55,942 nucleotides of DNA from Frankia sp. R82 (GCF_023716925.1 NZ_JAMQQG010000281.1:1-55942); one strand, 5' to 3'; numbered from the stretch's first letter, positions 8,606 through 18,412 are shown. Program-made: numbers and translations. Notes: a model not told the origin generated them from the letters alone.

Positions 8606-10927
8606 GTGAGCGTCACCGAGATCTCGCGTGGCACGGGCGGTCCGGCGGAGTTCGACCGGACCCCGCCGCATGACCTTCCGGCCGAGCAGAGCGTGCTCGG
8701 CGGCATGCTGCTGTCGAAGGACGCGATCGCCGACGTCGTCGAGGTCCTGCGGATGGCCGACTTCTACCGGCCGGCTCACGGTCTCATCTACGAGGTCATC
8801 GGCGATCTCTACGGCCGCGGCGAGCCAGCCGACGTGATCAGCGTGGCGGCCGAGCTCAGCCGGCGGGACATGCTCGAGCGGGTCGGTGGCCCCGGGTATC
8901 TGCACACGTTGATCTCCAGCGTGCCCACCGCGGCGAACGCCGGCTACTACGCCCGTATCGTCGGCGAGAAGGCGATCCTGCGTCGCCTGGCCGAGGCCGG
9001 TACCCGCATCGTCCAGCTCGCCTTCGGCGCCGCGCCCGACGTCAGCGATGTGGTGGACCGGGCCCAGGCCGCGGTCTACGAGGTCACCGAGCGGCGCACG
9101 ACCGATGACTATCTCCCGCTGGGTGATCTGCTCAACCCGGCCCTGGAGGAGATCGAGTCGATCCAGGCGCACGAGGGGTCGCTCACCGGCGTGCCGACCG
9201 GCTTCACCGACCTCGACGAGCTCACCAACGGCCTGCACGCCGGCCAGCTGTGGATCGTCGCGGCCCGGCCGGCCGTGGGCAAGGCGTTGGCGCTCGACAC
9301 ACCGCTGCCCACCCCGAGTGGCTGGACGACGATGGGCCGCGTGGCCGTCGGTGACCAGCTGATCGGCGCCGATGGCCGGCCAACGCAGGTCGTGGCTGCC
9401 ACCGAGGTGATGCACGGCCGGCCATGCTATGAGGTCGAGTTCTCCGACGGGTCCGTGATCGTGGCTGACGCCCAGCATCAGTGGATCACCGAGACGAGAG
9501 ACCGTCGACGCATCACAACGGATCGATCAGATGGCCGGGTCCGAACGCTCACCCGGCCGGTCACGACGGAAGAGATCGCACGCACCCTCCGTTGCCAGAC
9601 GGCGGACGCTCGGGCCAACCACGCGGTGCGCAACGCCCGTCCTTTCCAACTCCCGACCGTCGAGCTTCCCCTGGACCCCTACCTGCTCGGAGCATGGCTT
9701 GGCGATGGCACGTCCACCACGGCCAGCCTGACCTCCACGGATCCCGAGATCTCCGCGGAGATCTGCGAAATAGTGCCGTCTCGGCTGCGCTCGTTGGGTG
9801 TGCTGGGAAACAAACACATCCCGGCTTCCTACCTGCGAGCCGCAGAGCAGCAGCGGCGCGATCTCCTGGCCGGCCTGCTGGACGCCGACGGCACCGTGTC
9901 AACCCATGGATCGACTGCCCGGTTCGCGTCGACCAGTGCGCGGCTTGCCCGAGATGTCCGTGAACTTATCCTTTCGCTGGGATACCGGGCGACTGTTTCG
10001 ACCAAGCGGGTGCAGGGCGGCTCGGAGGCGAGCTCCACCTGCTATTCGATTGATTTTGTGCCTCAGGAGCAGGTCTTTCGGCTGGCCCGCAAGGCACAGC
10101 GGCTGCAGCCGACCGGCTTTCCGGGGGTCGGCCTGCGCTGTATCACAGCCGTCCGGCCGATCGCGTCGGTGCCGGTCCGCTGCGTCGAGGTCGACAACAC
10201 GGATCATCTCTACCTGGCGGGCGAAACCTGCATTCCGACGCACAACTCGACTCTCGGGCTGGATTTTGCGCGGGCAGCGTCGATCAAGAACGGGATGACA
10301 TCGGTCATCTTCTCGCTGGAGATGAGCCGTCTCGAGATCACTATGCGGCTGCTGTCCGCCGAGGCGCGCGTGTCGCTGCAGAACATCCGCACCGGTCGGC
10401 TCACCGAGGACGACTGGGGCCGCCTGGCCCGGCGGATGGGGGAGGTGGCCGAGGCCCCGTTGTTCATCGACGACAGCCCGCATCTGACGATGATGGAGAT
10501 CCGGGCCAAGGCCCGCCGGCTCAAGCAGCGCAACGACCTGCGCCTGGTCATCCTCGACTACCTGCAGCTCATGTCGTCGCCGAAGAAGGTCGAGAGCCGC
10601 CAGCAGGAGGTCAGCGAGATCTCCCGGTCGCTGAAGCTGCTGGCCAAGGAGCTCGAGGTTCCCGTCGTCGCCATCTCGCAGCTCAACCGTGCCTCCGAGC
10701 AGCGTGCCGACAAACGCCCTCAGGTCTCCGACCTGCGCGAGTCCGGCAGCCTTGAGCAGGACGCGGACGCGGTCATCCTGCTCTACCGGGAGGACGCGGT
10801 GGAGAAGGAGTCCGCCCGGGCCGGCGAGGCCGATCTGATCATCGCCAAGCACCGTAACGGGCCGACCGGCACCGTCACCGTCGCCTTCCAGGGGCACTAC
10901 TCCCGCTTCGTCGACATGGCCAACTGA
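8606..10927 (+). CDS. dnaB: Replicative DNA helicase DnaB precursor containing an intein
   Basis: Hexameric 5'-3' helicase of the replisome. The 773-residue precursor consists of an N-terminal primase-interacting domain (HDLPAEQSVLGGMLL), the RecA-like ATPase with Walker A interrupted at ARPAVGK, a 321-residue intein, and the rest of the ATPase: SLEMSRLEITMRL, Walker B LVILDYLQLM, and SQLNR with DLRESGSLEQDAD. Removing the intein gives a 452-residue DnaB with an intact ARPAVGKST P-loop, the usual family length. GTG 8606 is chosen because GGGAGGGGG lies 5 bp upstream and the N-terminus then matches the family; an in-frame start at 8558 lacks this. Activity depends on splicing. Confidence 0.95.
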   Translation: MSVTEISRGTGGPAEFDRTPPHDLPAEQSVLGGMLLSKDAIADVVEVLRMADFYRPAHGLIYEVIGDLYGRGEPADVISVAAELSRRDMLERVGGPGYLHTLISSVPTAANAGYYARIVGEKAILRRLAEAGTRIVQLAFGAAPDVSDVVDRAQAAVYEVTERRTTDDYLPLGDLLNPALEEIESIQAHEGSLTGVPTGFTDLDELTNGLHAGQLWIVAARPAVGKALALDTPLPTPSGWTTMGRVAVGDQLIGADGRPTQVVAATEVMHGRPCYEVEFSDGSVIVADAQHQWITETRDRRRITTDRSDGRVRTLTRPVTTEEIARTLRCQTADARANHAVRNARPFQLPTVELPLDPYLLGAWLGDGTSTTASLTSTDPEISAEICEIVPSRLRSLGVLGNKHIPASYLRAAEQQRRDLLAGLLDADGTVSTHGSTARFASTSARLARDVRELILSLGYRATVSTKRVQGGSEASSTCYSIDFVPQEQVFRLARKAQRLQPTGFPGVGLRCITAVRPIASVPVRCVEVDNTDHLYLAGETCIPTHNSTLGLDFARAASIKNGMTSVIFSLEMSRLEITMRLLSAEARVSLQNIRTGRLTEDDWGRLARRMGEVAEAPLFIDDSPHLTMMEIRAKARRLKQRNDLRLVILDYLQLMSSPKKVESRQQEVSEISRSLKLLAKELEVPVVAISQLNRASEQRADKRPQVSDLRESGSLEQDADAVILLYREDAVEKESARAGEADLIIAKHRNGPTGTVTVAFQGHYSRFVDMAN
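9284..10246 (+). mobile_element. Class 3-type LAGLIDADG intein in the DnaB P-loop
   Basis: 321-residue in-frame insert between GK and STLGLDF of the Walker A motif. It begins with Ala instead of Cys or Ser and ends HN, followed by extein Ser. The three residues defining class 3 inteins are present: Trp67 (in DAQHQW), Cys300 (in RCVEVD) and Thr319 (in PTHN). Two LAGLIDADG helices are visible, LLGAWLGDG at 134-142 and LLAGLLDADG at 194-203, so a homing endonuclease domain is present and looks intact. GC content is slightly lower than in the extein, with more A/T third positions. Confidence 0.9.
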
Positions 10928-11097
10928 GGCCCGTTCCTCGGGTGGGAGGTGCCGGGGTTGCCCGTACCGCCACCGGTTGTGGCCGGATGTCGGTCGCGGA
11001 GCCCACCGGTCGCCGTGGCGGTGACACACTGGACGCACCAGGACCTGGTTCGCCGGCCAGGCCACCGACCCGAGGGTGGGACGCGAGGAGATGTCAG

Positions 11098-11457
11098 GTG
11101 AGTGACGACGCGAACGGTCCGGCCGCGAAGGACTCTCCTCAGCCGGCCGCGTCGGCCGTACTCGAGCTCGCCCGGTTCGAGATCCGGCCCGGTACCGAGC
11201 AGGCTTTCGAGAGTGCCTTCTGGCAGATCCGGTCCGAGCTGGTCGGCTCCACCGGCTGCCGCGGCGCCCGGATGACCCGCGGTGTCGAGTCGCCGTCCAG
11301 CTACGTGCTGCTCGTCGAATGGGACACCCTCGACGATCACCTGGTGGGATTTCGGGAATCCGAGGCGTTCGTCCGGTGGCGGGCGGCGCTCGGGCCGTAC
11401 TTCGCCGCCCCGCCCGACGTCGCGCACGTGGCCGACGTCCAGCCGGATCCATCCTGA
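11098..11457 (+). CDS. Antibiotic biosynthesis monooxygenase (ABM) domain protein
   Basis: 119-residue protein with a ferredoxin-like ABM domain: ARFEIRPGTEQAFESAF at the N-terminal strand-helix, then YVLLVEWDTLDDHLVGFRES. ABM proteins act as small monooxygenases or haem/quinone-modifying enzymes, but no catalytic residues can be assigned here. GTG 11098 is supported by GAGGAG 7 bp upstream; longer upstream starts lack homology. It follows dnaB by 170 bp and may be monocistronic. Confidence 0.75.
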   Translation: MSDDANGPAAKDSPQPAASAVLELARFEIRPGTEQAFESAFWQIRSELVGSTGCRGARMTRGVESPSSYVLLVEWDTLDDHLVGFRESEAFVRWRAALGPYFAAPPDVAHVADVQPDPS

Positions 11458-11485
11458 TTCCGACTGATCGGACCGGCCCCTGACC

Positions 11486-12712
11486 ATGGCGAACTTCCTC
11501 GGCTTTCTGATCTTTGCGCCGCTGGTGGCGGCGGTCATCGGCTTCGGGATCTGGCTGTTCCCGGCGATCCTGATGCGCGGCCGGATCCGCGAGTTCCGCA
11601 TCCGGCCGTTCGCCTTCTTCGTCACCGGCTACATCGCCACGCTGCTGATGACCCTGTACCTGATCTTCGCCGAGCATTCGGTCGGTCCCTTCGCCGGCAC
11701 CGTCGCCTCACTCGGTCTGGTCTGGGTGATCCGCGACCAGTGGCGCCGTCGCCGACCGCCGTCCGACCATCCCCGGGGTGCCGGCAGGCGGCAGCCCGGC
11801 CAGCCGGCCCCCGGCGGTACCGCGTTCGAGCCGGGGCCGGCGGGACCTGCCGGCTACCCGGGGCAGCCCGGTTATCCGCCGGGCCATCCTGGCGCTCCCG
11901 GCCATCCCGGATACCCGGGGCAGCCGAGCTTCCCCGGCTCGACCGGCTACCCAGGTCAGGCCGGGCAGCCGGGTTTCCCCGGTCAGGCCGGGTACCCCGG
12001 TCAGGCCGGGTACCCCGGTCAGCCTGGGTACGCCGGTCAGGCCGGTTTCCCCGGTCAGGCTGGCTATCCGGGCCAGGGTGGACCCCAGGGCTACCCGGGT
12101 CATCCCGGCTACCCGACGGGATCTGCCGGTCAACCGGGATCTGCCGGTCAACCAGGGTTCGCCGGCCAGCCGGGCGCCGGGGGCCAGCCTGGGCCCGGCG
12201 GCTTCCCCGGCCAGATCTCGCCACCTGGCCGGAGCGGCGGGTCAGGGCGGCCGTCCGCACCGGGAGCGGGGTCTGCGTCGGGGCCAGGGCCCGACCCGGG
12301 GTCGGCTGACCGGACCGGGGACGAGGAGATCCGCGGGGGTGCCTCGGCCGGATCCGGAGACTCTCGGTCGGCGGACGCGGGTCCGGCTCCGGATCTCCCA
12401 CCGCTGGACGAGGTCATCGACATCCCGGATTTTCTGCCGGACTTCGATGCGCTGCCCGCCGCCCCCGATCCGCAGTGGCCAGGCAGTTCCGCACCTCGGG
12501 GCCGGAACAGGGAGCGCAACGGCCCCGCCAGGGACGAGGGCACCTCCGAGAACCAGGGTGATCCCGACAGCCGGCCCGACGAGTCCGGGCCCGGGTCCGC
12601 TGCCGACGGCCGCGGCTCCGGGCGACGGATCGCCGGTTACCCCTTCGCCGCTCCCCCACCCGACGGCGCTGGTGGCCCGCCACCTGCGGACTCGACCGAT
12701 CCGGACGTCTGA
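11486..12712 (+). CDS. Membrane protein with a collagen-like Gly-X-Y domain
   Basis: 408-residue protein. Residues 1-90 contain two or three membrane helices with a short basic loop ([13 protein letters not shown]). Residues ~111-235 are a long Gly-X-Y-like array dominated by GYPGQ, GQAGYP and GQPGF units, resembling bacterial collagen-like domains. The C-terminal third is acidic and Pro/Ser-rich with the segment [18 protein letters not shown]. No catalytic domain is seen. The 5' end lies 28 bp after the ABM gene. The repeat may be a flexible spacer rather than a true triple helix, because many triplets are irregular. Confidence 0.65.
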   Translation: MANFLGFLIFAPLVAAVIGFGIWLFPAILMRGRIREFRIRPFAFFVTGYIATLLMTLYLIFAEHSVGPFAGTVASLGLVWVIRDQWRRRRPPSDHPRGAGRRQPGQPAPGGTAFEPGPAGPAGYPGQPGYPPGHPGAPGHPGYPGQPSFPGSTGYPGQAGQPGFPGQAGYPGQAGYPGQPGYAGQAGFPGQAGYPGQGGPQGYPGHPGYPTGSAGQPGSAGQPGFAGQPGAGGQPGPGGFPGQISPPGRSGGSGRPSAPGAGSASGPGPDPGSADRTGDEEIRGGASAGSGDSRSADAGPAPDLPPLDEVIDIPDFLPDFDALPAAPDPQWPGSSAPRGRNRERNGPARDEGTSENQGDPDSRPDESGPGSAADGRGSGRRIAGYPFAAPPPDGAGGPPPADSTDPDV

Positions 12713-12786
12713 CCCCGACGCCCACCCCATCGACCCGTCAGAACGCTGATCCGCCAGAGCGCTGATCCACGAAACCCACTCACCAG

Positions 12787-12828
12787 AACACCGACCTGCG
12801 AACACCGATCTGCGGACACCGATCTGCG
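12787..12828. repeat. Three 14-bp tandem repeats
   Basis: aacaccgacctgcg, aacaccgatctgcg and gacaccgatctgcg are contiguous, with a partial fourth copy after them. They lie in the non-coding gap before ilvD (12713-13082), in which no gene is supported. Confidence 0.8.
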
Positions 12829-12956
12829 AACACCGGCCCACGAGCACGGGTAGGGCACGGTGCTGCGGCAACGCGGTGGCGGGTTGCATCGTCGCGTCTG
12901 CCATGTGGCGTACCGTCGAGTCATCACCCATGACCGCGCCCGCGGCCGTTGCGGAC

Positions 12957-12990
12957 CCGCCGTTCTGGCGGATCCGCCGTTCTGGCGGAT
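12957..12990. repeat. Two perfect 17-bp tandem repeats before ilvD
   Basis: ccgccgttctggcggat occurs twice in tandem. Each copy has a CCGCC...GGCGG inverted repeat, so the RNA or DNA could form small hairpins about 95-125 bp upstream of ilvD. Confidence 0.85.
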
Positions 12991-13082
12991 CCGCCGCCTC
13001 CGCGGCCGGTGGCCGGCGGTCCCGGCCGTGGTCGGTGTCGGTCGGGGTGATGTCCGTTGCCGATGTGATGCCCGAGGTCGAG

Positions 13083-14933
13083 ATGCCTGCACTGCGTTCC
13101 CGAACGACCACGCACGGCCGCAACATGGCTGGTGCCCGCGCCCTGTGGCGGGCCACGGGCATGACCGACGACGACTTCGGCAAGCCGATTATCGCGGTGG
13201 CGAACAGCTTCACCGAGTTCGTCCCCGGCCATGTGCACCTGCGTCACCTCGGCCAGCTGGTGGCCGGTGCGGTGGCGGAGTCCGGCGGGGTGGCCCGCGA
13301 GTTCAACACGATCGCCGTGGACGACGGGATCGCCATGGGGCACGGCGGCATGCTGTACTCGCTGCCGTCCCGGGAGCTCATCGCGGACAGCGTCGAGTAC
13401 ATGGTGAACGCGCACTGCGCGGACGCGCTGGTCTGTATCTCCAACTGCGACAAGATCACGCCCGGGATGCTGCTCGCGGCGATGCGGCTCAACATTCCCA
13501 CGGTGTTCGTCTCCGGCGGGGCGATGGAGTCCGGCAACGCGGTGATCTCCGGCGGCACGGCCCGCGCCAAGCTCGACCTGGTCACGGCGATGTCGGCGGC
13601 AGTGAATCCGGACGTCTCCGACAGCGACCTGTCGTCGATCGAACGTTCGGCCTGCCCGACCTGCGGGTCGTGTTCGGGCATGTTCACCGCGAACTCGATG
13701 AACTGTCTGACCGAGGCGATCGGGCTGTCACTGCCGGGCAACGGGTCGACGCTCGCCACCTCCGCGGCCCGCCGCGAGCTGTTCCTCGAGGCCGGGCGGG
13801 TCGTCGTCGATCTGGCCCGGCGCTACTACGAGAAGGACGACGAGGCCGTCCTGCCCCGCTCGATCGCCTCCGCGGCGGCGTTTCGCAACGCCTTCGCGGT
13901 GGACGTGGCGATGGGCGGGTCGACGAACACGGTGCTGCACCTGCTTGCCGCCGCGGTCGAGGGCGGCGTCGACGTGACGCTCGCCGACATCGACGAGATC
14001 TCCCGTACCGTGCCGTGCCTGGCCAAGGTGGCGCCGAGCTCCGCCCGCTACCACATGGAGGATGTGCACCGCGCCGGCGGGATTCCGGCCATCCTCGGTG
14101 AACTTGACCGGGCCGGCCTGCTCGACGCCTCCACCCACTCGGTGCACGCGGCGAGCCTGCGCGAGTTTCTTGACCGCTGGGACGTCCGCGGGCCCAACCC
14201 GTTGCCGGACGCGATCGAGCTGTTCCACGCCGCGCCCGGTGGGGTGCGCACGATCGAACCGTTCAGCTCGACGAACCGCTGGGAGTCCCTCGACACCGAC
14301 GCCGAGAACGGCTGCATCCGCTCGGTCGAGCACGCCTATTCCGCCGAGGGCGGCCTCGCGGTGCTGTTCGGCAACCTCGCCGTCGACGGCGCCGTCGTGA
14401 AGACCGCCGGGGTGGACGAGAGCCAGTGGACGTTCCGCGGCCCGGCCCTGGTCGTCGAAAGCCAGGAGGACGCGGTCGACGCGATCCTGACCAAGCGGGT
14501 CCAGGCCGGCGATGTGATCATCGTCCGGTACGAGGGCCCGCGGGGCGGCCCGGGCATGCAGGAGATGCTGTACCCGACGGCGTTCCTGAAGGGGCGTGGC
14601 CTCGGCCCGAAGTGCGCACTGGTCACGGACGGGCGGTTCTCCGGGGGCAGCTCGGGTCTGTCGATCGGGCACGTCTCCCCGGAGGCGGCCCATGGTGGCA
14701 CGATCGCGCTGGTCCGCGACGGCGACCTCATCGACATCGACATCCCGGCCCGGCGCCTGGAACTGCTGGTGTCGGACGAGGAACTGGCCCGGCGGCGGGC
14801 CGAGCAGGAGGCCGCCGGCGGCTACCGGCCGGTGGACCGCCAGCGTCCGGTCTCCGCGGCGCTGCGTGCCTACGCGGCGATGGCCACGTCCGCGTCGACC
14901 GGAGCCGCGCGCGACGTGTCCCTGCTCGGCTGA
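13083..14933 (+). CDS. ilvD: Dihydroxy-acid dehydratase
   Basis: Fe-S enzyme of valine, leucine and isoleucine synthesis that dehydrates dihydroxy-acids to 2-keto acids. The protein starts [19 protein letters not shown] and has the cluster cysteines in [10 protein letters not shown] and [19 protein letters not shown], plus the C-terminal [19 protein letters not shown] motif. ATG 13083 gives 616 residues, the usual family length, with GAGG 5 bp upstream; ATG 13050 or further upstream starts are possible. Convergent with egtD. Confidence 0.95.
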   Translation: MPALRSRTTTHGRNMAGARALWRATGMTDDDFGKPIIAVANSFTEFVPGHVHLRHLGQLVAGAVAESGGVAREFNTIAVDDGIAMGHGGMLYSLPSRELIADSVEYMVNAHCADALVCISNCDKITPGMLLAAMRLNIPTVFVSGGAMESGNAVISGGTARAKLDLVTAMSAAVNPDVSDSDLSSIERSACPTCGSCSGMFTANSMNCLTEAIGLSLPGNGSTLATSAARRELFLEAGRVVVDLARRYYEKDDEAVLPRSIASAAAFRNAFAVDVAMGGSTNTVLHLLAAAVEGGVDVTLADIDEISRTVPCLAKVAPSSARYHMEDVHRAGGIPAILGELDRAGLLDASTHSVHAASLREFLDRWDVRGPNPLPDAIELFHAAPGGVRTIEPFSSTNRWESLDTDAENGCIRSVEHAYSAEGGLAVLFGNLAVDGAVVKTAGVDESQWTFRGPALVVESQEDAVDAILTKRVQAGDVIIVRYEGPRGGPGMQEMLYPTAFLKGRGLGPKCALVTDGRFSGGSSGLSIGHVSPEAAHGGTIALVRDGDLIDIDIPARRLELLVSDEELARRRAEQEAAGGYRPVDRQRPVSAALRAYAAMATSASTGAARDVSLLG

Positions 14934-14945
14934 GCCGCGTGGCCG

Positions 14946-14963
14946 GCCCGCCGGGCGGCGGGC
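14946..14963. terminator. Hairpin between convergent ilvD and egtD
   Basis: GCCCGCC-GGGC-GGCGGGC forms a perfect 7-8 bp GC stem 12 bp after the ilvD stop, in the 93-bp gap between convergent genes. It could serve both strands. Confidence 0.5.
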
Positions 14964-15026
14964 GCGCGGACACCGGCGGGCTCGGACGCGGCGGTCGTCC
15001 CGGTCAGACCAAACCGGGGCGGCTGG

Positions 15027-16142
15027 TCAGACCGGGACGGCTGTGGGCAGTGCGGCCGGGATGGCGAGGGTGACAGCGAAGTCGCCGTCGGGGTCGGTCC
15101 AGCGGGCCGCGCACGCCCAGCCGGCCTGGTTCAGCTCGGCGTCGATGCTGTCCGGGACGAACTTGGCGCTGATCTCGGTCAGCACGTCCTCGCCCCGGGC
15201 GAAGTCGACGTGCAGGTCCAGTGCGTCGATGGTGACCCGCTGGTCGCGCACGGCGCGTAGCCGCATCTCGATCCACGAGTCCGCCGCGTTCCACCGCGCG
15301 ATGTGGGCGAAGCCGCGGACGTCGAAGTCCGCGCCGAGCTCCCGGTTGATCACCGTGAGGATGTTGCGGTTGAACGCGGCGGTCACACCGGCGCCGTCGT
15401 CGTAGGCGGCCACCAGTCGATCCGGGTCCTTGACCAGGTCCGTGCCGATCAGCAACGCGTCCCCGGGACCTGACTGTCCGCGCAGCGTCGTCAGGAACTC
15501 CTGACGTGCCGCCGGGCGCAGGTTGCCGATGGTTCCGCCGAGAAAAGCGATCATCCGGCGTCCACCGGTGGGCAGCTGCGCCAGGTGCCGCTCGAAGTCA
15601 CCGACCACCGCCTGTACGTCCAGTCCCGGATAGTCGGCGATGATTGCCTTACCGGCACTGATCAGCGAGGTCTCGTCGACGTCGAAGGGGACGAACCGGC
15701 GCAGCGTGCCCGCGCCGCGCAGCGCGTCCAACAGCAGGCGGGTCTTCACCGAACTGCCCGAGCCGAGTTCGATGAGGGTGTCCGCCGGACTGACGGCCGC
15801 GATGTCGGCCGCATGCAGCTCGAGAATCGCCCGTTCACATCGCGTGGGGTAGTACTCCGGTAGCCGGGTGATTTCGTCGAAGAGCATGCCGCCCCGGGCA
15901 TCGTAGAACCACTTCGGCGGCAGGGCACGCGGCGGCGCGGCCAGCCCGGCGCGCACGTCCTGGGACAGGGCGACGGCGCGATCGCCTTCGCGGACGTGGC
16001 GCTGCACGGTCAGACCGGGTTCCGCGGGGGATTCACGCGGGCCGGATTCACGCGGGCCGGTGGATTCACGTGGAACAGTGGTGGGCGAGTCCACGGGCTC
16101 AGCCGTCCCCGCGGGGACGGTCGTCGGAGTGCTCGGTGTCAT
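15027..16142 (-). CDS. egtD: L-histidine N-alpha-methyltransferase (ergothioneine)
   Basis: SAM-dependent enzyme that trimethylates histidine to hercynine. The 371-residue protein contains the EgtD family core: PPKWFYDARGGMLFDEIT, LPEYYPTRCERAIL, LIELGSGSSVKTRLLLDAL and FLGGTIGNLRP. ATG 16142 is preferred because GGAGG lies 8 bp upstream; the in-frame ATG 16184 would force a larger overlap with egtC and adds non-conserved residues. Last gene of the minus-strand egtA-egtB-egtC-egtD run, overlapping the end of egtC. Confidence 0.93.
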   Translation of the reverse strand: MTPSTPTTVPAGTAEPVDSPTTVPRESTGPRESGPRESPAEPGLTVQRHVREGDRAVALSQDVRAGLAAPPRALPPKWFYDARGGMLFDEITRLPEYYPTRCERAILELHAADIAAVSPADTLIELGSGSSVKTRLLLDALRGAGTLRRFVPFDVDETSLISAGKAIIADYPGLDVQAVVGDFERHLAQLPTGGRRMIAFLGGTIGNLRPAARQEFLTTLRGQSGPGDALLIGTDLVKDPDRLVAAYDDGAGVTAAFNRNILTVINRELGADFDVRGFAHIARWNAADSWIEMRLRAVRDQRVTIDALDLHVDFARGEDVLTEISAKFVPDSIDAELNQAGWACAARWTDPDGDFAVTLAIPAALPTAVPV

Positions 16143-17016
16143 CGTGACGTCCTCCATCGACAGTGTGCAACCCACAGTAGTCATCCTCGCAGGTCAAGCT
16201 ACGAAGAGTGACTTTGTGCGTGTCGGCCACCACAAGGTGGCGGTCGGGAACCTCGATCCACCCTGCCCCGTCGTCGTCGGGCTCACTCGCGACGAGGACG
16301 CCGTCCGCTTCGCTCCGATAGACGAGCGTCTCCCCCCAGGCGGTGGCAACGAGCTGGTTTCCATCGGTGACCAGCAGATTGAGGCGGGCTGTCGGCGACC
16401 GACCGGGTGCGGTTGATCCGCCGGACGCCGGCGCGGGCGGGGTGGTCCAGTCGCCGGCCCAGGGGCGCAGGGCACCGGGGCGGGGGTCGGCGAGGGCGGC
16501 GTCCCCAAGGGCGGTGACGACGCGGGCGACGGCGTCGGCCAGCGGCAGCCGGGTGGCCTCAGCCCAGACCAGAGCGGCCAGCAGCGCCGAGTCGCAGGTC
16601 GAGTCAGGTGCAGGAGCCTCGGGATGCTGCGCGAGCAGGGCCCGGACGGCGGCGGCGTCCACCCGGCCGTTGTGACTCAGCAGCCGGGTGCCGTCGGTGA
16701 ACGGGGCGGTCGCGGACTCCTCGACCGGCATGCCGACGCTCGCACTGCGCACGGCCGCCAGTACGCAGCCCGAGGTGATCACGCCGGCCATCGACGCGTA
16801 GGAGGCGTCCGTCCACAGGGGAACCGCCCGGCGCAGGCGAGCCGGACCGGGGCGCAGCCGTGGGGCGTACCAGCCGACGCCGTAGCCGTCGGCGTTGATC
16901 GTGCCGTGCCGCATCCGCCGCGGAGCCCAGGACTGGCGCAGCAGGCCGAACGGCCGCGCCATCGTGAGCTCGGCAAGGGTGCGGGGAGCACCGATCCAGG
17001 CGAGATGACGGCACAC
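16099..17016 (-). CDS. egtC: Gamma-glutamyl hercynylcysteine S-oxide hydrolase (class II amidotransferase)
   Basis: Removes the gamma-glutamyl group in ergothioneine synthesis. Class II glutamine-amidotransferase fold: the second residue is the nucleophilic Cys (MCRHLAWIGAP), exposed after Met removal, followed by NADGYGVGWYAP and LLSHNGRVD. GTG 17016 has GAGGGAG upstream. It lies 19 bp after egtB and overlaps the start of egtD, as expected of a tightly packed operon. Confidence 0.9.
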   Translation of the reverse strand: MCRHLAWIGAPRTLAELTMARPFGLLRQSWAPRRMRHGTINADGYGVGWYAPRLRPGPARLRRAVPLWTDASYASMAGVITSGCVLAAVRSASVGMPVEESATAPFTDGTRLLSHNGRVDAAAVRALLAQHPEAPAPDSTCDSALLAALVWAEATRLPLADAVARVVTALGDAALADPRPGALRPWAGDWTTPPAPASGGSTAPGRSPTARLNLLVTDGNQLVATAWGETLVYRSEADGVLVASEPDDDGAGWIEVPDRHLVVADTHKVTLRSLTCEDDYCGLHTVDGGRHDDTEHSDDRPRGDG

Positions 17017-17035
17017 CGTCGGCTCCCTCGGGTCG

Positions 17036-18412
17036 TCAGTCGGCGTCGCGGGCCAGCCGGAAGCCGGCGAAGATCTGGCGCCGGATCGGGTAGTCCCAGT
17101 TGCGGAAGGTGGTCCGGCAGGCCGGTGCCCCCGTCGCCCAGCTGCCGCCGCGCAGCACGCGGAAAGTGGACGACTCCCCCGCTTTCGGAAAGAAGACCTC
17201 GCTGTACTCGCGATAGGGATGGGAACGGAAACCCGGGTACGGCGTGAAACCGCTCGCCGTCCACTCCCACACGTCCCCGATCATCTGCTCGGCTCCGCAC
17301 GGACTCGCCCCGCCCGGATAGGCCCCCAGCGGTGCGGGGCCGCTCGTGCGATGCCCCAGGTTGGCACGGTCCGGCGTCGGCGGGGTGTCACCCCATGGAT
17401 ACCGGTGTGAACGGCCGGTGGCCGGATCGTGGGCGGCGGCCTTCTCCCACTCGGCCTCGGTGGGCAGTCGCCGCCCGGCCCAGCGGGCATGCGCCTGGGC
17501 CTCATACCAGCACACATGCTGCACCGGTTCGTCCAGCGGCACCGGTTCGACCCGGCCGAGCCGGCGGCGTAGCCAGGTGTCGCCGTCTCGCCACCAGAAC
17601 GCAGGCGCGGTGAGCCCCTCCTGCTCGCGCCACTGCCAGCCGGCCGTCGACCACAGGCGTCGATCGTCATAACCGCCGGCCTCGATGAACGCGATCTGGG
17701 CGCGGTTACTCACCGGCAGTGTGTCGATCCAGAACGCGGGCAGGTTCACCTGGTGGGCCGGGCGTTCGTTGTCGTACGCCCACGGGTCGTCGCTGGTGCC
17801 GAAGGTGAACGGGCCTGCCGGCACAAGGACCTCGCGGTGCGCCACGGCCCGACCCGGCGGGGCCGGCGCGCCCGGGGCGAGCAGCGCGGGGCCGGCCCGC
17901 AGCTGGTGGGTGGCCAGCATCGTCTCGCCGTGCTGATGTTCGTGCTGGATGACCATGCCGTAGACGAAGCCTCCGGCCAGCAGCCCGGCATTGCCGTCAC
18001 CGTCACCGTCACCGCCACCGCCGGACGGCGCGTCCAGCCGGTCGAGCAGGTCGAGGGCGCGTCCGCGGACCTCCCGCAGATAGGCCCGGGAGCCGTCGGG
18101 GCCGAGCAGGGACAGCTGGGCCCGGCTGGCCCGGCTGTGCCGGAAGGCATCGTAGATGCCGTCCAGGCCCGGACGGGTCGCCGCGGTCTCGCCGAGCGCC
18201 CGGACCAGCCAGAGATCCTCGTAGTTGCCGACATGCGCCAGATCCCAGACCAGGGGCGACATCAACGGCGAGTGCTGGCGGGCGAGCTCGGCGTCGTCGA
18301 TGTCGGTGTAGGCGAGAGAACGTCGCCGGGCGGCCTCCAGCCCGGCTGCCACCCGGGTCCGCAGGTCGGGGTCCTGCAGGCCCGGATCCTGGGTCAGGCG
18401 ACCGTCACGCAC
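17036..18412 (-). CDS. egtB: Hercynine oxygenase, iron-dependent sulfoxide synthase
   Basis: Non-haem iron enzyme joining gamma-glutamylcysteine and hercynine with O2. 458 residues: an N-terminal DinB-like domain supplies the iron ligands (His60 in LAHVGNYE; His157 and His161 in HEHQHGE), and a C-terminal formylglycine-generating-enzyme-like domain carries WEWTASGF and the FRVLRGGSW motif. A Gly/Asp repeat loop at about 130-141 just before the second ligand set is an unusual low-complexity insert. GTG 18412 has GGAGG 7 bp upstream. It overlaps the 3' end of egtA by 19 bp. Confidence 0.93.
   Translation of the reverse strand: MRDGRLTQDPGLQDPDLRTRVAAGLEAARRRSLAYTDIDDAELARQHSPLMSPLVWDLAHVGNYEDLWLVRALGETAATRPGLDGIYDAFRHSRASRAQLSLLGPDGSRAYLREVRGRALDLLDRLDAPSGGGGDGDGDGNAGLLAGGFVYGMVIQHEHQHGETMLATHQLRAGPALLAPGAPAPPGRAVAHREVLVPAGPFTFGTSDDPWAYDNERPAHQVNLPAFWIDTLPVSNRAQIAFIEAGGYDDRRLWSTAGWQWREQEGLTAPAFWWRDGDTWLRRRLGRVEPVPLDEPVQHVCWYEAQAHARWAGRRLPTEAEWEKAAAHDPATGRSHRYPWGDTPPTPDRANLGHRTSGPAPLGAYPGGASPCGAEQMIGDVWEWTASGFTPYPGFRSHPYREYSEVFFPKAGESSTFRVLRGGSWATGAPACRTTFRNWDYPIRRQIFAGFRLARDAD

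Noticed and set aside
8063-9478. Minus-strand open frame covering the DnaA-box gap and the start of dnaB
   Set aside because: Antisense shadow of dnaB; the part over the gap has no protein-like composition and would overlap the DnaA boxes.
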